Assembly: GCA_021777055.1 (NCBI GenBank)
Contig: JAIQZO010000066.1
Coordinates: 22,193-86,192 of the forward strand
DNA: 64,000 bases
DNA from: Candidatus Anammoxibacter sp.
GTDB taxonomy: Bacteria; Planctomycetota; Brocadiia; Brocadiales; Anammoxibacteraceae
Direction: 5' to 3'
The stretch's first letter is position 1, and each line of letters begins with the position of its first letter. The notes beneath the pieces are model-generated. The model saw only the letters and a program-made list of their open reading frames with translations, was not told the origin of the DNA and searched no databases. Below are positions 29,503 to 39,261 of the stretch, one piece after another. A program made the position numbers and the translations under genes.

Positions 29503-32500
29503 ATGAACATTTCCCAACCTATTGCTATTGTTGGCATTGGTGGTATCTTTCCCGGAACATCGTCTCTTCAGCAGTTTTGGAAAAATATATTAAATAGAGT
29601 TAGTGCGTCTCGTAAAGTTCCGGAAGGGCGCTGGCCACTAGAGGTAGATGACGTATTTTCTACTATAAAGGGTCAAAAAGATAAAGTATTTTCTAAATAT
29701 GGATGCTTTGTTGATGATTTTAAGCTTGATACTCAAGGGTTAGACCTCTCATCTGAATTCATTTCTAAACTCGACCCACTCTTTCATTTAACCATCCATG
29801 CCGGACGTGAAGCATACAATGACTGCAAAACAGATGGCATTGATAGATCAAGGGCCAAAGTTATCATAGGTAATATTGTACTGCCTTCAGAGAAGTCTTC
29901 AAAGTTGGCAATCGAATATCTAGGTAAAACCTTTGACGAGAAAATATCATTTAACAAACCGTTGAGTGACAACAATAGAGCTGACCAATTTTCTAAACAT
30001 GTTGCCGGGCTTCCGGGTGGAGTGCTTGCAAAGGCTCTGGGATTTTGCGGTGGCAGCTTTACTTTGGATGCAGCATGCGCGTCTTCACTTTACGCAATAA
30101 GTCTCGCCATAAATGAACTAATTGCACTACGTGCCGATGTTGTCCTTGCGGGAGGTGTATCAAGGCCGGATTGTTTCTATACTCAAATGGGTTTTTCGCA
30201 ACTATACGCACTATCACAAAACGGTGTAAGTGCTCCATTTGATATGGATAGCAATGGTCTGGTCGTTGGAGAAGGAGCAGGCATGTTTATGCTGAAGAGG
30301 CTGGATGATGCCTTAAATGCAGGTGATCAGATTTACGGCTGCATTAAGGCCGTAGGACTTTCAAATGACGTTCAAGGTAGTCTTCTGGCTCCAAGTTCGG
30401 AAGGCCAGCTTAGAGCCATGCGTCAAGCATATGATATTGCAGGTTGGGCTCCCAACGAAATAGATTTAATAGAGTGCCATGCAACTGGAACACCGGTGGG
30501 AGATGCTGTTGAATTTGCGAGTTTGCAAGAGTTATGGGGCAAGGCTGGTTGGATAAATGAACAATGTGTATTGGGTTCTGTAAAATCCAATATTGGACAT
30601 CTTCTAACTGCGGCCGGCAGCTCAGCGCTTATGAAGGTTATTTTTGCACTAAAGAGTAAAATATTGCCTCCTACTGCTAATTTCAGAAAATTAAGATCTG
30701 ACCTTGAAGTGGATAACACACCTTTTCAACTGTTAACTGCTCCAGCTCCCTGGAATTCCAGGAACCCTTCTCTATCACGAAAAGCAGCTGTAAGTTCTTT
30801 TGGATTTGGAGGCATAAATGCACACCTTCTAATAGAGGAGTGGATGCCAGAAGATATACTTGATAATGAATGCATCAGAGAGAAGTATACACTTAATGAT
30901 GGTATTGATGATGTCGCAATCACAGGCATGGATGTCCATATTGGAGAGTGGAATTCACTCTCTGAATTTAAAGAAAGGATATTTGCCGGTTTGAACAACG
31001 ATCAACCATCATCTCCCGGAAACTGGTGGGGGGCAGAAGAGAGTGAATGGTTTAGACAAAAAGGGTTTAACAAGAACACATTTAAGGGATTCTTTATTGA
31101 TGAATTAAAGATGCCTTTTAATGAGTTCAGGATTCCACCAAATGAATTAAGCGAGATGCTCCCTCAACAATTATTGATGCTGAAGGTTGCCTACGGGGCA
31201 ATTAGGGATAGCAAGATTTCTAAAGAAACTATGCTAAATAGTGCAGTGATAATAGGCATAGAGTTGGACCTTAATACTACAAATTTCCATTTTAGATGGA
31301 TGGTAGAGAAGAGGGCCAGGGAAGTTGCAAAGGCACTTGGTTTAGCGACGGAGACTGAAGAATTTAGTGACCTAGTTAATAGTATTACGGAATCTGCAGG
31401 TGCGGATTTGAATGCAAATCGGACATTAGGCGCGCTGGGTGGTATGGTAGCAAGCAGGATAGCCAGGGAGTTTCATATCGGCGGGCCAAGCTTTACTGTT
31501 TCAGGAGAAGAGTGTTCCGGTATTCGGGCACTAGAGACTGCTGTTCGTCTATTGCAAGCTGGAAAGATTAAGCAGGCAATTGTTGGTTCTGTTGATTTGG
31601 CCGGGGATATAAGGTCTGTCTTGTCCGGTCATTTAACTGTTCCTTTTTCTGTTTCAGGACGTACAACACCTTTTGACACAAATGCAGATGGCTTCGTACC
31701 ATCAGATGGGGCAGTTGCGTTAATACTTAAGCCATTGAAAGATGCAGTCGCTACTGGTGACAAAATATATGCAGTTATAAAAGGTATCGGGTCTTCTTCT
31801 GGGGCCGGAATTGTCAGCCCTTCATTAAATAAAGAAAACTATAAAACAGCATTAAGTACCGCATATCAAGATGCGAATATGTGCATTGATAAGGTCGATT
31901 TACTAGAAGCCTCAGGAATGGGACAACCGGGTGAAGACCTATTAGAGATTAATGCAATATCGGAATTTTTTGATGATACGTCTAATCGTGAAGAAGATCT
32001 AGTTTCTGCTATTGCAATTAATAGCGTAAAAGCAGACATCGGGCACACAGGAGCAGCGTCCGGATTGTTTTCCGTAGCAAAAAGTGCACTCTCACTTTAT
32101 CATGAAATCATTCCCGGTATTCGCAACTTAGAAACTGCTATTGATGGGTATGAAGATATCCATGATCGATTATATTTCCCCACAACTCCACAGTATTGGC
32201 TGCGCAACAGGTCAGAGGGAGAAAGGGTTGCGGGAGTAAGTGCAGTTGGGGGTGATGGGAATTGTACCCACGTTGTACTCGAATCTTTTACAGATAGAAA
32301 TGAAAGGCTCTTGTTAGAGAGCCCTCTATTATCAGATACCTTCCCTGATGAACTCTTTATCATTGAGGCAAACGGTATTGAAGATCTAAAATCAGGTATC
32401 AGTCAGCTTCAATTACATGTTAGTGAATTGCAAGATCAACCGGTAAAACGTATAGCACAACTATGGTGGCAGAAACAACATGGGGAATCTATAAGAAATC

Positions 32501-35500
32501 ACGCGCTCACAATGGTTGTAAGTAGTATTGGTGATTTGAAAGACTATCTTATTAAATCTTACAGCATTCTTGAAAAGGAAAAGAGTTGGAAAACGTTAAA
32601 TTACATTGATGAGAATCGCCTATTCTTTTCTGATGATCCCAAAGGAAACAGTGGTGATGTTGCATTTGTATACCCTGGTTCAGGTAATCATTATTCAGGC
32701 ATGGGGCAGGACCTTATGCTAAAATGGCCGCAAGTTGCCCATTCAGAAGAAGAGTCCAGATTATTTCTTAAAAACCAGTTCAATCCGCAACTTTTCTGGA
32801 ACAAAAAAATCAGGAATAAGATTAACAGTGATAAGATAGGAATAATGTTGGCGCAAGTATCATTCGGCTGCCTAGTAACAAATATTTTAGGCTCTTTTGG
32901 TGTGCGGCCTAATGCCTCGATAGGATACAGTCTTGGCGAGTCCACTAGTTTACTTTCATTAAAGGCATGGAAAGATGCAGACGAAATTATGCACCGCATA
33001 ATGAAGTCTCGCTTATTCCTGAATGATCTTGCCGGGGATTATAATGCTGCTAGGATTGAATGGGAACTTGATAAAAACGAAGATGTTAACTGGACAGTGG
33101 GGGTAGTCTTATGCAAAGAAGATCTGGTAAGAAAAGCAGCGGATCAAATTGATCGGGTATACCTGTTAATAGTTAACACACAGAACGAGTGCGTCATAGG
33201 AGGGCATGCTAATAGCGTAAAGGTACTGGTAAAAGGATTGGGATGTAAATATTTTGATATAAGCGGGGTCACAATAGCTCACTGCAGCATTGTAAAACAC
33301 GTAATTGATGATTATAGAAATTTCCATCTATTTGATGTTGCCAAACCTGAAGGGATAAGATTCTATAGTGGTGCATGGGCACGGTCATACGATTTAACAA
33401 CCGAAAACGCCGCAGATTCAATTGCAGCTCACGCCCTAAATGGGTTTCACTTTCCCAGACTTATTGAGAACGCTTATAATGATGGTGTAAGAATATTCAT
33501 AGATATGGGACCGGGCTCATCATGTTACAGGATGGTAAATCATATTTTAAAAGGTCGAAGCCATACGTCACTCTGCGCAGTTGCAGCAAAACAGAATGAG
33601 GTGTTTACTGTTCTTAAGCTCTTAGCCCAACTTATATCCGAAAGAATAGATGTAGATCTTGAATTTCTCTATGGTAAACATCACAATAATGCTTCGATTC
33701 CTGCATCAGAAGTTAGAAAAGATGTTGAAACTGTTAATATTCCTGTTGGAGGAAAACCATTTAAACTTCAACACGATATTAAAGAACATATGAAATATAA
33801 AAGGGATAGAGTCAAAGAGAAACCAGTGGAAAATATGCAAAATATAGGCGAAGACCGTGCATTTAGCGCCGATCTCTTGGGAATGAGGGATTCCATGCTA
33901 AAATCAATAATGACGGTAAATGATGCAAATGCAGAAGCTCACGAAGTATTTCTCTCTTTATCAAATAGAATCTCCACCACAATGAGCAAGAACATAGCAT
34001 TGCAACTAACCCAGACTGAAGCATTTTCTGATACGGCAGCTAATCATAGTGAGTTTGAAAATGATACTGTATATAATAACGTTGATGAGATTAAACCTGA
34101 ATTTGATCGTTCCAAGTGTATGGAATTTGCAGTTGGTAAGATTGGTAAAGTTTTAGGCAATGATTATGCTCCTATAGATTTATACCCTACCCGTGTTAGA
34201 TTACCTGCGGAACCAATGATGTTTGTTGATCGTATTCTTCTGGTTGAAGGAGAACGGATGTCTCTAAAATCAGGGCGGGTGGTAACGGAACATGACGTAA
34301 AACATGGATCCTGGTATCTTGACTGCAATCGTATACCCACGTGTGTTGCTGTAGAGGCTGGGCAAGCGGATTTGTTCCTGTCTGCATATCTTGGAATTGA
34401 TTTTAAGACTAAAGGTTTGGCTGTTTACCGTTTACTTGACGCCGTAGTTACATTTTATAATGAACTTCCTGTGCCGGGCCAGGTAATTAAGTATGACATT
34501 CGAATTGATAGTTTCTTTCGACATGGGGAGACATATCTGTTTCGTTTTAGTTTTGAGGCAACTGTTAATGGAAAACCTCTACTATCAATGAAAGATGGTT
34601 GTGCCGGTTTCTTTACTTCAAGAGAATTGGCTGAAGGTAGAGGCATAATTGAGACGGAGGCAGAAAACGGCAGAAGTAAATCTGCAGACAAGAGTCAGCA
34701 TCCCAATATAGTTCCAATGGTAGTTGAATCATATTCAGAAGAGCAGATTGATAAGCTGCGATCTGGAGAGCTGGAAGCCTGTTTTGGTACTTTATTTAAT
34801 GGTTTGATCCTTTCTGCCCCATCTACTATACCCGGTGGTAAAATGAGACTTGTGGAGAGGATTACCAGAATTGAACCAAAAGGTGGTGATTTTGGATTAG
34901 GGTTTATTCGTGGTGAAGCGGACATTAATAAAGACGACTGGTTTCTTGTGTGCCATTTTGTTGATGACCGTGTAATGCCCGGTACTTTGATGTACGAGTG
35001 CTGTCTGCACACATTGCGGATATATTTATTACGAATGGGTTGGATCGGTGAGCAGGGAAGCGTGATATATCAACCTGTTCCTGGAATAGCGAGCCGGTTA
35101 ATATGTCGTGGACAGGTTATTGAATCTACTAAAATGGTAGCTTATGAGATAACTATAAAGGAGATTGGATACAGACCGGAACCTTACGTTATATGTGATG
35201 CCCTTATGTTTGCAGATAATAAATCCATTGTAAAGATTGAAGATATGTCTTTACGTATTTCCGGTTTAACCATTGAAACCGTTAACAATCTTTGGCAAAA
35301 CAGTAATCATAATAGTGCAACTGAAAAAAAGATACTCTTTGATAGCAAGAGCATACTTGCCTTTGCAGTAGGTAAACCGTCAGAAGCGTTTGGTAAGCGA
35401 TACGAGGTGTTTGATAAAGATAGGACTATCGCACGTCTGCCAGGACCACCGTATCAGTTCCTGGATAGGGTTGTTGGAGTAAAGGGCCGTCAATGGGAAC

Positions 35501-36420
35501 TGCATGAAGGCTGCAGCGTTACAGCAGAGTATGATATTCCGGTTGATGCCTGGTATTTTAAGGAGAACCGGCAGGAAGTAATGCCGTTTTCCATATTGTT
35601 AGAGATTGCACTGCAGCCCTGTGGCTGGTTAGCTGCGTTTGCAGGTTCTGCATTAACTAGCGATGTTGATCTATGTTTCAGAAACCTTGGTGGTACTGCA
35701 ATAATTAGCAAACCCGTTTACTGTGATACCGGAACTTTGACTATCAATGTGACCATGACAAAGGTTTCAACATCCGGCGGCATGATTATTCAAAACTATG
35801 ATTTCCTTGTTTTGAAAGGTGAACAAACTGTTTATAAAGGAACAACATATTTTGGGTTTTTCACTCGTTCCGCACTGGCTGATCAGGTAGGTATACGGGA
35901 TGCAGAAATTTATCAACCCACAAGTGATGAACTGGAGATGGCAGGTTCATTTACATACCCGGATGGATCACCATACCCTGACAGAATGTTGCGAATGATT
36001 GACGAGATAGAGTTCTTTATAAGGGATGGTGGGCCAAAAGGTTTGGGTGTAATCAGGGGGGTTAAGATAGTTAATCCGGAAGAGTGGTTCTTTAAAGCAC
36101 ACTTTTATCAGGACCCTGTCTGCCCCGGATCATTGGGTCTTGAATCATTTGTACAACTTCTAAAGGTAATCGCAGTGGAGAGGTGGGCCCTAAATCATGA
36201 TGACAGTCTAGAAGCCGTTGCGGTAGGGGAAGAACATACCTGGGTATACAGGGGCCAGGTGATACCTCTAGATAAAAAAGTTACGGTTGATGCGGTTGTT
36301 ACCAAAATAGATGATAATAAACGTCTAATCACCGCAGACGGATTTCTCAGTGTGGATAAAAGAATTATTTATCAAATGAAGAACTTTACATTATCAGTAT
36401 CAAAGAACCATAAAATTTAA
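29503..36420 (+). CDS. pfaC: PfaC-like synthase with embedded PfaB-type acyltransferase
   Basis: Second megasynthase, 2305 residues. Order: ketosynthase (about 4-450; Cys in LDAACASSLYAIS, His in ECHATGTPVGDA and SNIGHLLTAAG); chain-length-factor-like second KS (about 465-930; Cys kept in SGEECSGIRALE, first His lost in EASGMGQPGED); acyltransferase (about 1050-1340; GYSLGES, IAHCSIV); then two FabA-type double-hotdog dehydratases (about 1545-1920 and 1950-2295) with active His in CHFVDDRVMPGTLMYE and AHFYQDPVCPGSLGLE. In Shewanella-type systems the acyltransferase is the separate PfaB protein; here it sits between CLF and DH. The product is a lipid of unknown structure, possibly polyunsaturated. 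Confidence 0.9.
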   Translation: MNISQPIAIVGIGGIFPGTSSLQQFWKNILNRVSASRKVPEGRWPLEVDDVFSTIKGQKDKVFSKYGCFVDDFKLDTQGLDLSSEFISKLDPLFHLTIHAGREAYNDCKTDGIDRSRAKVIIGNIVLPSEKSSKLAIEYLGKTFDEKISFNKPLSDNNRADQFSKHVAGLPGGVLAKALGFCGGSFTLDAACASSLYAISLAINELIALRADVVLAGGVSRPDCFYTQMGFSQLYALSQNGVSAPFDMDSNGLVVGEGAGMFMLKRLDDALNAGDQIYGCIKAVGLSNDVQGSLLAPSSEGQLRAMRQAYDIAGWAPNEIDLIECHATGTPVGDAVEFASLQELWGKAGWINEQCVLGSVKSNIGHLLTAAGSSALMKVIFALKSKILPPTANFRKLRSDLEVDNTPFQLLTAPAPWNSRNPSLSRKAAVSSFGFGGINAHLLIEEWMPEDILDNECIREKYTLNDGIDDVAITGMDVHIGEWNSLSEFKERIFAGLNNDQPSSPGNWWGAEESEWFRQKGFNKNTFKGFFIDELKMPFNEFRIPPNELSEMLPQQLLMLKVAYGAIRDSKISKETMLNSAVIIGIELDLNTTNFHFRWMVEKRAREVAKALGLATETEEFSDLVNSITESAGADLNANRTLGALGGMVASRIAREFHIGGPSFTVSGEECSGIRALETAVRLLQAGKIKQAIVGSVDLAGDIRSVLSGHLTVPFSVSGRTTPFDTNADGFVPSDGAVALILKPLKDAVATGDKIYAVIKGIGSSSGAGIVSPSLNKENYKTALSTAYQDANMCIDKVDLLEASGMGQPGEDLLEINAISEFFDDTSNREEDLVSAIAINSVKADIGHTGAASGLFSVAKSALSLYHEIIPGIRNLETAIDGYEDIHDRLYFPTTPQYWLRNRSEGERVAGVSAVGGDGNCTHVVLESFTDRNERLLLESPLLSDTFPDELFIIEANGIEDLKSGISQLQLHVSELQDQPVKRIAQLWWQKQHGESIRNHALTMVVSSIGDLKDYLIKSYSILEKEKSWKTLNYIDENRLFFSDDPKGNSGDVAFVYPGSGNHYSGMGQDLMLKWPQVAHSEEESRLFLKNQFNPQLFWNKKIRNKINSDKIGIMLAQVSFGCLVTNILGSFGVRPNASIGYSLGESTSLLSLKAWKDADEIMHRIMKSRLFLNDLAGDYNAARIEWELDKNEDVNWTVGVVLCKEDLVRKAADQIDRVYLLIVNTQNECVIGGHANSVKVLVKGLGCKYFDISGVTIAHCSIVKHVIDDYRNFHLFDVAKPEGIRFYSGAWARSYDLTTENAADSIAAHALNGFHFPRLIENAYNDGVRIFIDMGPGSSCYRMVNHILKGRSHTSLCAVAAKQNEVFTVLKLLAQLISERIDVDLEFLYGKHHNNASIPASEVRKDVETVNIPVGGKPFKLQHDIKEHMKYKRDRVKEKPVENMQNIGEDRAFSADLLGMRDSMLKSIMTVNDANAEAHEVFLSLSNRISTTMSKNIALQLTQTEAFSDTAANHSEFENDTVYNNVDEIKPEFDRSKCMEFAVGKIGKVLGNDYAPIDLYPTRVRLPAEPMMFVDRILLVEGERMSLKSGRVVTEHDVKHGSWYLDCNRIPTCVAVEAGQADLFLSAYLGIDFKTKGLAVYRLLDAVVTFYNELPVPGQVIKYDIRIDSFFRHGETYLFRFSFEATVNGKPLLSMKDGCAGFFTSRELAEGRGIIETEAENGRSKSADKSQHPNIVPMVVESYSEEQIDKLRSGELEACFGTLFNGLILSAPSTIPGGKMRLVERITRIEPKGGDFGLGFIRGEADINKDDWFLVCHFVDDRVMPGTLMYECCLHTLRIYLLRMGWIGEQGSVIYQPVPGIASRLICRGQVIESTKMVAYEITIKEIGYRPEPYVICDALMFADNKSIVKIEDMSLRISGLTIETVNNLWQNSNHNSATEKKILFDSKSILAFAVGKPSEAFGKRYEVFDKDRTIARLPGPPYQFLDRVVGVKGRQWELHEGCSVTAEYDIPVDAWYFKENRQEVMPFSILLEIALQPCGWLAAFAGSALTSDVDLCFRNLGGTAIISKPVYCDTGTLTINVTMTKVSTSGGMIIQNYDFLVLKGEQTVYKGTTYFGFFTRSALADQVGIRDAEIYQPTSDELEMAGSFTYPDGSPYPDRMLRMIDEIEFFIRDGGPKGLGVIRGVKIVNPEEWFFKAHFYQDPVCPGSLGLESFVQLLKVIAVERWALNHDDSLEAVAVGEEHTWVYRGQVIPLDKKVTVDAVVTKIDDNKRLITADGFLSVDKRIIYQMKNFTLSVSKNHKI

Positions 36421-36449
36421 GATAATACCTTTCTTCAAAAGGAATTTAG

Positions 36450-36640
36450 GTGCCATTTAAGAAACTTGTCAGATTACTTGAAAGAACAGTTTCAAGATTA
36501 TTATGGAAAAAGCCTCTATTAGATACTATGGCAAAGTTGGTTGTAATAAGTTCGTTCGTGTTAACTACCATAGTTCAAATGAAGTTCCTAAAGGGACTTG
36601 CCATTCTATATTAAAATCTGACGGTATACAAAAAGTTTAA
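36450..36640 (+). pseudogene. hicA: hicA toxin gene, frameshifted
   Basis: Reads as a HicA mRNA-interferase in two frames. GTG at 36450 gives VPFKKLVRLLE, and from about 36483 the next frame continues as KNSFKIIMEKASIRYYGKVG, then CNKFVRVNYHSSNEVPKG and HSILKSDGIQKV. A single missing A in CTTGAAAGAAC would restore one 60-plus-residue frame. The double-stranded-RNA-binding-like fold and the conserved His region (VNYHSSNEVPKGT) are recognisable. It may be a real inactivation or a sequencing error. Confidence 0.75.
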
Positions 36641-36655
36641 TCACGATGAATTGAA

Positions 36656-36889
36656 ATGATAGAACCGGAATATTCACTTATTATTGAAGCAACAGAAGAG
36701 CATGATTATTTTGGGTTTTATTCACCTGATTTGAAGGGATTTACTGGAATTGGACATTCTGTTGAAGATTGTATTTATAAAGCAAAGTGGGGAATGATAG
36801 AACATATTGCTTTATTAAAAGAACAACGACTGCCAGTACCATCTAAAAATAAAAATCCAAAAATAATTATACAAGATGAAGAAAAGTAG
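36656..36889 (+). CDS. hicB: HicB-family antitoxin
   Basis: A 77-residue protein of the partial RNase-H-fold HicB type (YSLIIEATEEHDYFGFYSPD, GFTGIGHSVEDCIYKAKWGM), starting 15 bp after the hicA stop. The frame is intact. It lacks a clear C-terminal DNA-binding domain, as in the short HicB class. With the toxin broken, it may be a surviving antitoxin only. Confidence 0.75.
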   Translation: MIEPEYSLIIEATEEHDYFGFYSPDLKGFTGIGHSVEDCIYKAKWGMIEHIALLKEQRLPVPSKNKNPKIIIQDEEK

Positions 36890-36943
36890 CAAATTCATTG
36901 TTAATGCTACAAAATTATACAGAGAGAAATATTTTTATCTTAG

Positions 36944-37102
36944 GTAGCTGTAGATAAAAAAGTTAAGATTGATACGGTTGTTACCAAAACAGATGATAAT
37001 AAACGTATAATCACCGCAGACCGATTTCTCAGTGTGGATAAAAGAATTATTTACCAGATGAGAAATTTTACAATTAGGGTTTCAAATGGAGAGATAAGAT
37101 GA
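36944..37102 (+). pseudogene. Diverged duplicate of the pfaC 3' end
   Basis: Fifty-two codons plus a stop, matching the pfaC C-terminus (TRADE of residues such as VTVDAVV for VKIDTVV). Key parts are DKKVKIDTVVTKTDDNKR, FLSVDKRIIYQMRNFTIR and the final VSNGEIR. Roughly 85% identical at DNA level to 36265-36413. It has no start codon. Its TGA overlaps the ATG of the next gene (ATGA at 37099-37102), the layout of translationally coupled genes. Confidence 0.8.
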
Positions 37103-37458
37103 ATGCAGATGAACAGAAGGCGAGTGAAGAGGAAAGAAAAACAGCATTTATTCAATTAGAAAAACTATCAGATCACTTAATGGATGTATTTATGAAAAGT
37201 TTTAAAGAGAAAAATAGGGGTGCACTTATAATACGCACTTTTTCCTTGGACATAGGAGGGCATAAATTTAGCCCCCTAGATTACAACAACAGGAAAGATA
37301 GTTTAGACATGTTTGATACCGAAGGAGGCAAAAAGAAATTGTCAGAACTAATAGATAATTACAATCCGGAAACAGAAGGAATTATAGTACTGATAACCAA
37401 GTCTCGTGCTACTTGGTTTGCAACATTTAAGTTTAATCCACAGGTAAACAAGTCATAA
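37099..37458 (+). CDS. Hypothetical protein
   Basis: A 119-residue soluble protein, not recognised. It has a charged helical N-terminus (NADEQKASEEERKTAFIQLE), a central mixed segment (IIRTFSLDIGGHKFSPLDYN) and a C-terminal beta-like stretch (GIIVLITKSRATWFATFKFN). There is no signal peptide or transmembrane helix. The start overlaps the stop of the pfaC-tail relic by ATGA, suggesting it once followed a pfaC-like gene in one operon. Confidence 0.5.
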   Translation: MNADEQKASEEERKTAFIQLEKLSDHLMDVFMKSFKEKNRGALIIRTFSLDIGGHKFSPLDYNNRKDSLDMFDTEGGKKKLSELIDNYNPETEGIIVLITKSRATWFATFKFNPQVNKS

Positions 37459-37639
37459 CGCTCCAAATAAAATGGCATGGAGTAAACATTGTGTCTGGAG
37501 AGACCATCGATACACAAGAATCCACACAAGTAAACAAATTATTAGCATTCTCAATATTTGCATTACTTATAACAAGAGCAGCTATTATTCAAAATCCAGC
37601 GGACTTCTAGACATCATATTTAATTTTGATGGACAAATG

Positions 37640-38177
37640 GTGTAACCATTGCGACTGAGAAATTTTATCTTATTGTTGAATCCAAACCATGCGCATCTAA
37701 TTGCTGTCCCTAAAAAGAACGATAGCCTGGTTAAAGCAATGGGAGAAGCAGATCAAAGGCCTACCAGGCGTGTAAAGTTTAGAGAGGGTTGGCGTGGTCA
37801 CTTATGGCAGGAACGTTTGCTTCATACCCAATGGATGAGATTCCTCTTTTGGTAGCAGTATGATATGTGGAATTAAATCTTATAAAAGCAAGACTTGTAA
37901 ATAAACCCGATCAGTGGAAGTTTAGTAGTGCGAAAGCTTATATTGACCAAAAGAGGAGATTTTAATAAAACCATCACAACTTAATGATATGGTACGTGAT
38001 TGGGTTGGATTTCTTGGTTTGGAACCGTCAAATGAAGATATCAAAACATTACAAATACGCGGAGGAACTGGCAGCCTACTAGGAGATGAAAGTTTTATTA
38101 CCAGTCCTGAGAATTCTATAGGAAGGCTTCTAAAACCTAAAAATCCAAGCCGCAAGCTCAAGAAAGAAATAAATTAG
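37640..38177 (+). pseudogene. REP-associated Y1 (IS200-like) transposase, decayed
   Basis: Pieces of one transposase appear in successive frames. The first (37649-37855) has the HUH motif in NPNHAHLIAVPKK and GWRGHLWQER. The next frame reads FASYPMDEIPLLVAV, an in-frame TGA, YVELNLIKARLVNKPDQWKF and SSAKAYIDQK. The last (37989-38177) reads MVRDWVGFLGLEPSNEDIK, GDESFITSPENSIGRLLK and a lysine-rich end. At least two frameshifts and one stop are present, and the N-terminal part is missing. Confidence 0.8.
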
Positions 38178-38241
38178 TATGTGGTCCACACAGATCTGTG
38201 TCCCCACACATCACTTATCGATATGTATTAGATATGCGCTT

Positions 38242-39261
38242 TTATCTAAGATTTCTATATTCCTCAATGTTTGTCTTTACACTATCAATTAAATCGGCAG
38301 AGAAAACGGTACCTGCGACCGAAGCACTCACAGCCTTAGAAACATCATCAAACTCCGCAACGCTTTTACTATCAAGGGAAATAATCTCTACCCCATATTT
38401 CTTTATCTCCTCTATTGATCTCTTATTATCTTCCCTTGTCATCTCGGTTAAACGTTCCATATGTTTCTTGAAGGTACTCTTCAGCAACTTCTGCATATCA
38501 GGCTCCAAAGAGTTATATCGATCTTTTGAAATCAACGTTGCACCTACTGCATACGCCATGGGCATATCAAGCATGTATTTTACTTTTGTAAACCACTGCA
38601 GGGCAACTGCACCCAAAGGAGAACCGTAGATACTATTAATTAACCCTGATTCCAATGATGTTATGACGTCCGTTATAGGCAATGACACAGGTCTTAGTTT
38701 AATAGCGTCAAACAGCGCTTTAGCAACCGGATCATCCTCCCAAATCCACATTTTAGTAAATCGTAAGGCATCCATTGAATCAATCATAATGTTTGAAAAG
38801 AAATAAACAAAGCCAACATCAGTCCAGCCCAGCAAGATGTAACCATTCTCTTCAAAACCTTCTTCAAATCTTTCATCTAACGCAGCCCTCACAAAATCTA
38901 TTTCATCATATGCCTTGAAAACAAATGGCAAGTTAAAAACCCGCGCCTCATTGAATATCGCACCTAAAGCGACATCGGTAAAACCGGCACAGTGAATCTG
39001 TTTGATACGCATCTTTCGCAAAACATCCTTTTCGTCTCCAGCAACACCGCCTGAATAAATCTTCAACCTTAACTTACCATCGCTCTTTTCTTTAAGCTCT
39101 TCACTTACATCATTAACAACATTTAACCATGTTGACCCTTCCGGTGCCAGTGTTGCAAATTTTATTATTGTAGGAGCAGAAGCGCGGGCAAGGTCTTGTT
39201 TTTGTATAAGCAAACTTATTATAAAAAGAAAAGCAATACAATAAATCGGATTTTTTCCCAT
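38242..39261 (-). CDS. TRAP transporter solute-binding protein (DctP family)
   Basis: Periplasmic substrate-binding protein, 339 residues. A hydrophobic signal (YCIAFLFIISLLI) is followed by the family opening IIKFATLAPEGSTWLNVVND, then GGVAGDEKDVLRKMRIKQIH, FNLPFVFKAYDEIDFVRAAL and TSLESGLINSIYGSPLGAVA. No membrane subunits (DctQ, DctM) are adjacent, so it is an orphan or works with a transporter encoded elsewhere. The ligand is probably a carboxylate by family, but this group is uncharacterised. Confidence 0.85.
   Translation of the reverse strand: MGKNPIYCIAFLFIISLLIQKQDLARASAPTIIKFATLAPEGSTWLNVVNDVSEELKEKSDGKLRLKIYSGGVAGDEKDVLRKMRIKQIHCAGFTDVALGAIFNEARVFNLPFVFKAYDEIDFVRAALDERFEEGFEENGYILLGWTDVGFVYFFSNIMIDSMDALRFTKMWIWEDDPVAKALFDAIKLRPVSLPITDVITSLESGLINSIYGSPLGAVALQWFTKVKYMLDMPMAYAVGATLISKDRYNSLEPDMQKLLKSTFKKHMERLTEMTREDNKRSIEEIKKYGVEIISLDSKSVAEFDDVSKAVSASVAGTVFSADLIDSVKTNIEEYRNLR

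Noticed and set aside
20442..36420. Calling the cluster a ladderane biosynthesis locus
   Set aside because: The domains are PUFA-synthase-like. No desaturase or radical-SAM genes are present, and nothing in the sequence points to cyclobutane formation.
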